From the NCBI RefSeq assembly GCF_035938995.1, contig NZ_DASZGI010000293.1, positions 1-7,436 of the forward strand: a stretch of DNA of 7,436 bases. The letters are read 5' to 3'. The position numbers and the translations under genes were made by a program. The notes under the pieces are model-generated. The model ran no database searches. It saw only the letters and a list, made by a program, of their open reading frames with translations, and had not been told where the DNA came from. This stretch comes from DASZGI01 sp035938995 (lineage in GTDB: Bacteria > Actinomycetota > Actinomycetes > Streptomycetales > Catenulisporaceae). Below, piece by piece: positions 6,308 through 7,436 of the stretch. Position 1 is the stretch's first letter. Each line of letters begins with the position of its first letter.

Positions 6308-6336
6308 TTGACAGCGGCACGCCGCGCGAGCACTCT
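6308..6336 (+). promoter_or_regulatory. Putative promoter of the CBM32-domain gene
   Basis: TTGACA (6308-6313) with CACTCT (6331-6336) at a 17-nt spacing; the -10 is weak (A at position 2 and T at position 6 only). The start point would fall near 6343, inside the palindrome at 6338-6355. An alternative -10, TACAGT (6360-6365), has no matching -35. Confidence 0.45.
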
Positions 6337-6337
6337 C

Positions 6338-6355
6338 TCGGAGAGCGCTCTCCGA
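6338..6355. promoter_or_regulatory. LacI-type operator TCGGAGAGCGCTCTCCGA
   Basis: A perfect 18-bp palindrome with AGCGCT at its centre, the form of many actinobacterial LacI-family operators such as those of CebR-type regulators. It overlaps the predicted transcription start of the CBM32-domain gene. Its arms differ from the 489-504 operator, so a different regulator is expected. A half site, TCGGAGAG (6488-6495), recurs over the ribosome binding site, though there it is also explained as a Shine-Dalgarno sequence. Confidence 0.7.
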
Positions 6356-6365
6356 ACCATACAGT

Positions 6366-6465
6366 ACCCTCACGCCCCGGGATGCTCGCCGCTACCCGGG
6401 GCGGGTGAGGCACGAAGGCAGCCCACGCCTTTTTTCCCGCCCCGCTGCGGGCCGGTTCGACCGGT
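6366..6465 (+). promoter_or_regulatory. Candidate attenuator leader RNA
   Basis: Between operator and start codon the transcript can form competing structures. Hairpin A pairs 6368-6373 with 6405-6410 and 6374-6381 with 6395-6402 (14 bp, 2-nt bulge, 13-nt loop). Hairpin B pairs 6400-6405 and 6409-6411 with 6421-6429, with interruptions, and is followed directly by six T (6430-6435), like an intrinsic terminator. A third option pairs GGGGCGGG (6398-6405) with CCCGCCCC (6436-6443) perfectly. All three use the same central strand, so only one can form. A mini-ORF of 8 codons (6382-6408) starts in the loop of hairpin A. A small CCGGT/ACCGG hairpin follows (6452-6464). No known riboswitch class was recognised. 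Confidence 0.4.
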
Positions 6466-6499
6466 CGGCGGCTTCCTCGCCGTTTCCTCGGAGAGAGTC

Positions 6500-7436
6500 A
6501 TGCGCCTGGTTCTACCTAGATCGGGAAGACAGCGACGTCCGTCCCGAATCCGCGCCCTCGTGGCGGCATCCGCGGTTCTGGCGGTGACCGCCGGTCTCCT
6601 GACCGCCGTGTCCCTCCAGGCCAACGCCGCGGGGACGCTGTTGTCGCAGGGCAAGCCCGCGACGGCGTCGTCGTTGGAGAACGCCTCCTTCCCCGCGTCC
6701 AACGCGGTCGACGGCAACACCGGCACCCGCTGGTCCAGCCAGTTCAGCGACCCCCAGTGGCTCAAGGTGGACCTCGGCGCCACGGCCACGGTCGATCAGG
6801 TGGTGCTCAACTGGGAGACCGCCTACGCCACCGCGTTCCAGATCCAGACCTCGAACGACAACGCGAACTGGACCTCGATCTACTCCACCACCACCGGCAC
6901 CGGCGGAATCCAGACCCTGAACATCACCGGCTCCGGCCGGTACGTCCGGATGTACGGCACGACCCGGGCCACCCAGTGGGGCTACTCCCTGTGGGAGTTC
7001 CAGGTCTACGGCACCATCGGCGGCGGCGGCTGCTCGACGACGAACGCGGCGCTCAACCAGCCCGCGACCGCCTCCTCCACCGAGAACGCCGGAACGCCCG
7101 CGAGCGCCGCGGTGGACGGCAACACCGGCACCCGCTGGTCCTCGGCGTTCTCCGACCCGCAGTGGCTGCAGGTGGACCTCGGCAGCACCCAGAGCATCTG
7201 CCAGGTCGGCCTGAACTGGGAGACCGCGTACGCCACCGCGTTCCAGATCCAGACCTCGAACGACAACGCGACCTGGACCTCCATCTACTCCACCACCACC
7301 GGCACCGGCGGCGTGCAGACGCTCAACGTGACCGGATCAGGCCGCTACATCCGCATGTACGGCACCACCCGCGCGACGCAGTGGGGTTACTCACTCTGGG
7401 AGTTCAGCGTGTACACCCTCGGCGGCTCGAGCACCT
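6500..7436 (+). CDS. Secreted protein with two tandem F5/8 type C (CBM32-like) domains, 3' end missing
   Basis: The 312 visible residues run off the right edge without a stop. A signal peptide with a long basic start (RSGRQRRPSR, 7-16), hydrophobic core 19-38 and cleavage after ANA-43 marks it as exported; RR is present but the Tat motif is poor. Domain 1 (about 46-172) and domain 2 (about 180-306) are discoidin-type sugar-binding modules: ATASS start, AVDGNTGTRWSS (69-80 and 204-215), DPQWLxVDLG, VxLNWETAYATAFQIQTS, and RYxRMYGTTRATQWGYSLWEF near the end. C178 and C234 in domain 2 could form a disulfide; domain 1 lacks both. Such pairs usually precede a catalytic domain of a glycoside hydrolase or lyase, which is not visible. 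GGAGAG at 6490-6495 supports the ATG at 6500. The first codons include CTA and AGA, rare in GC-rich actinobacteria. Regulation probably involves the 6338-6355 palindrome. Confidence 0.92.
   Translation, partial: MRLVLPRSGRQRRPSRIRALVAASAVLAVTAGLLTAVSLQANAAGTLLSQGKPATASSLENASFPASNAVDGNTGTRWSSQFSDPQWLKVDLGATATVDQVVLNWETAYATAFQIQTSNDNANWTSIYSTTTGTGGIQTLNITGSGRYVRMYGTTRATQWGYSLWEFQVYGTIGGGGCSTTNAALNQPATASSTENAGTPASAAVDGNTGTRWSSAFSDPQWLQVDLGSTQSICQVGLNWETAYATAFQIQTSNDNATWTSIYSTTTGTGGVQTLNVTGSGRYIRMYGTTRATQWGYSLWEFSVYTLGGSST
6646..7435 (+). repeat. Intragenic direct repeat encoding the two CBM32-like domains
   Basis: The two domains are copies at DNA level with an offset of exactly 405 nt (135 codons). 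The best-conserved block, 6811-6906 against 7216-7311, differs at only 3 of 96 positions by hand count, all within codons that otherwise match. The flanks are more diverged. Confidence 0.85.

Larger units (their letters stand above)
5857..6499. other. Long non-coding region between paaK and the CBM32 gene
   Basis: These 643 bp have no ORF that looks like a protein on either strand. They contain the candidate paaK terminator, the nested tandem repeat (5902-6204), a stretch with somewhat more T and A (6205-6300) containing a small hairpin, and then the promoter, LacI-type palindrome and structured leader of the next gene. Short open frames across the repeats are Arg/Pro/Ala-rich and change frame between repeat copies, which fits non-coding DNA. 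Confidence 0.7.

Noticed and set aside
5943..6408. Two plus-strand frames (5943-6281 and 6043-6408) across the repeat region
   Set aside because: Translate the same repeats in different frames, have no ribosome binding site, and one runs through the promoter, operator and leader of the next gene.
6366..6465. Known riboswitch in the leader (c-di-AMP ydaO type or c-di-GMP type)
   Set aside because: GGGTGAGGC and CACGAAGGCA only loosely recall these classes; the conserved cores (such as GGGGAACC for ydaO) are absent, so no class is assigned.
6488..6495. Second operator half site TCGGAGAG over the ribosome binding site
   Set aside because: The same bases are needed as a Shine-Dalgarno sequence, so the match to the operator may be incidental.

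Overview
The window is high-GC DNA with GGAGG-type ribosome binding sites, ATGA start/stop overlap and secreted enzymes carrying ricin-type and F5/8 type C modules. This fits a filamentous actinobacterium (Streptomyces, Catenulispora or relatives); the genus cannot be fixed from this sequence. Four genes plus one gene fragment are supported.

Layout: (1) 1-177, minus strand, the N-terminal DNA-binding part of a LacI-family repressor that continues off the left edge. (2) 178-521, a divergent control region with a perfect 16-bp LacI-type operator just upstream of the next gene. (3) 522-3884, a secreted 1120-residue GH92 alpha-mannosidase with an unnamed beta-sandwich module and a C-terminal ricin-type beta-trefoil, followed by a 17-bp perfect-stem terminator. 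(4) 3969-5856, a two-gene operon, paaI (thioesterase) and paaK (phenylacetate-CoA ligase), behind a TTGACA promoter and a TetR/PaaR-like palindrome; the genes overlap by 4 nt. (5) 5857-6499, a long non-coding stretch holding a nested tandem repeat (two units of about 152 bp, each made of two related ~75-bp halves), then a promoter, a second and different LacI-type perfect palindrome, and a leader RNA that can fold as an attenuator. (6) 6500 to the right edge, the start of a secreted protein with two nearly identical F5/8 type C (CBM32-like) domains; its catalytic part lies outside the window.

The genes form three separately controlled units. The two outer ones look like substrate-induced, exported carbohydrate-degrading functions, each with its own LacI-type operator. 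The middle one is intracellular aromatic-acid activation (aryl-CoA formation plus a proofreading thioesterase) under a different repressor type. All three units carry the same CTTGACAGC -35 block. The least explained parts are the nested repeat at 5902-6204 and the candidate attenuator leader at 6343-6499.
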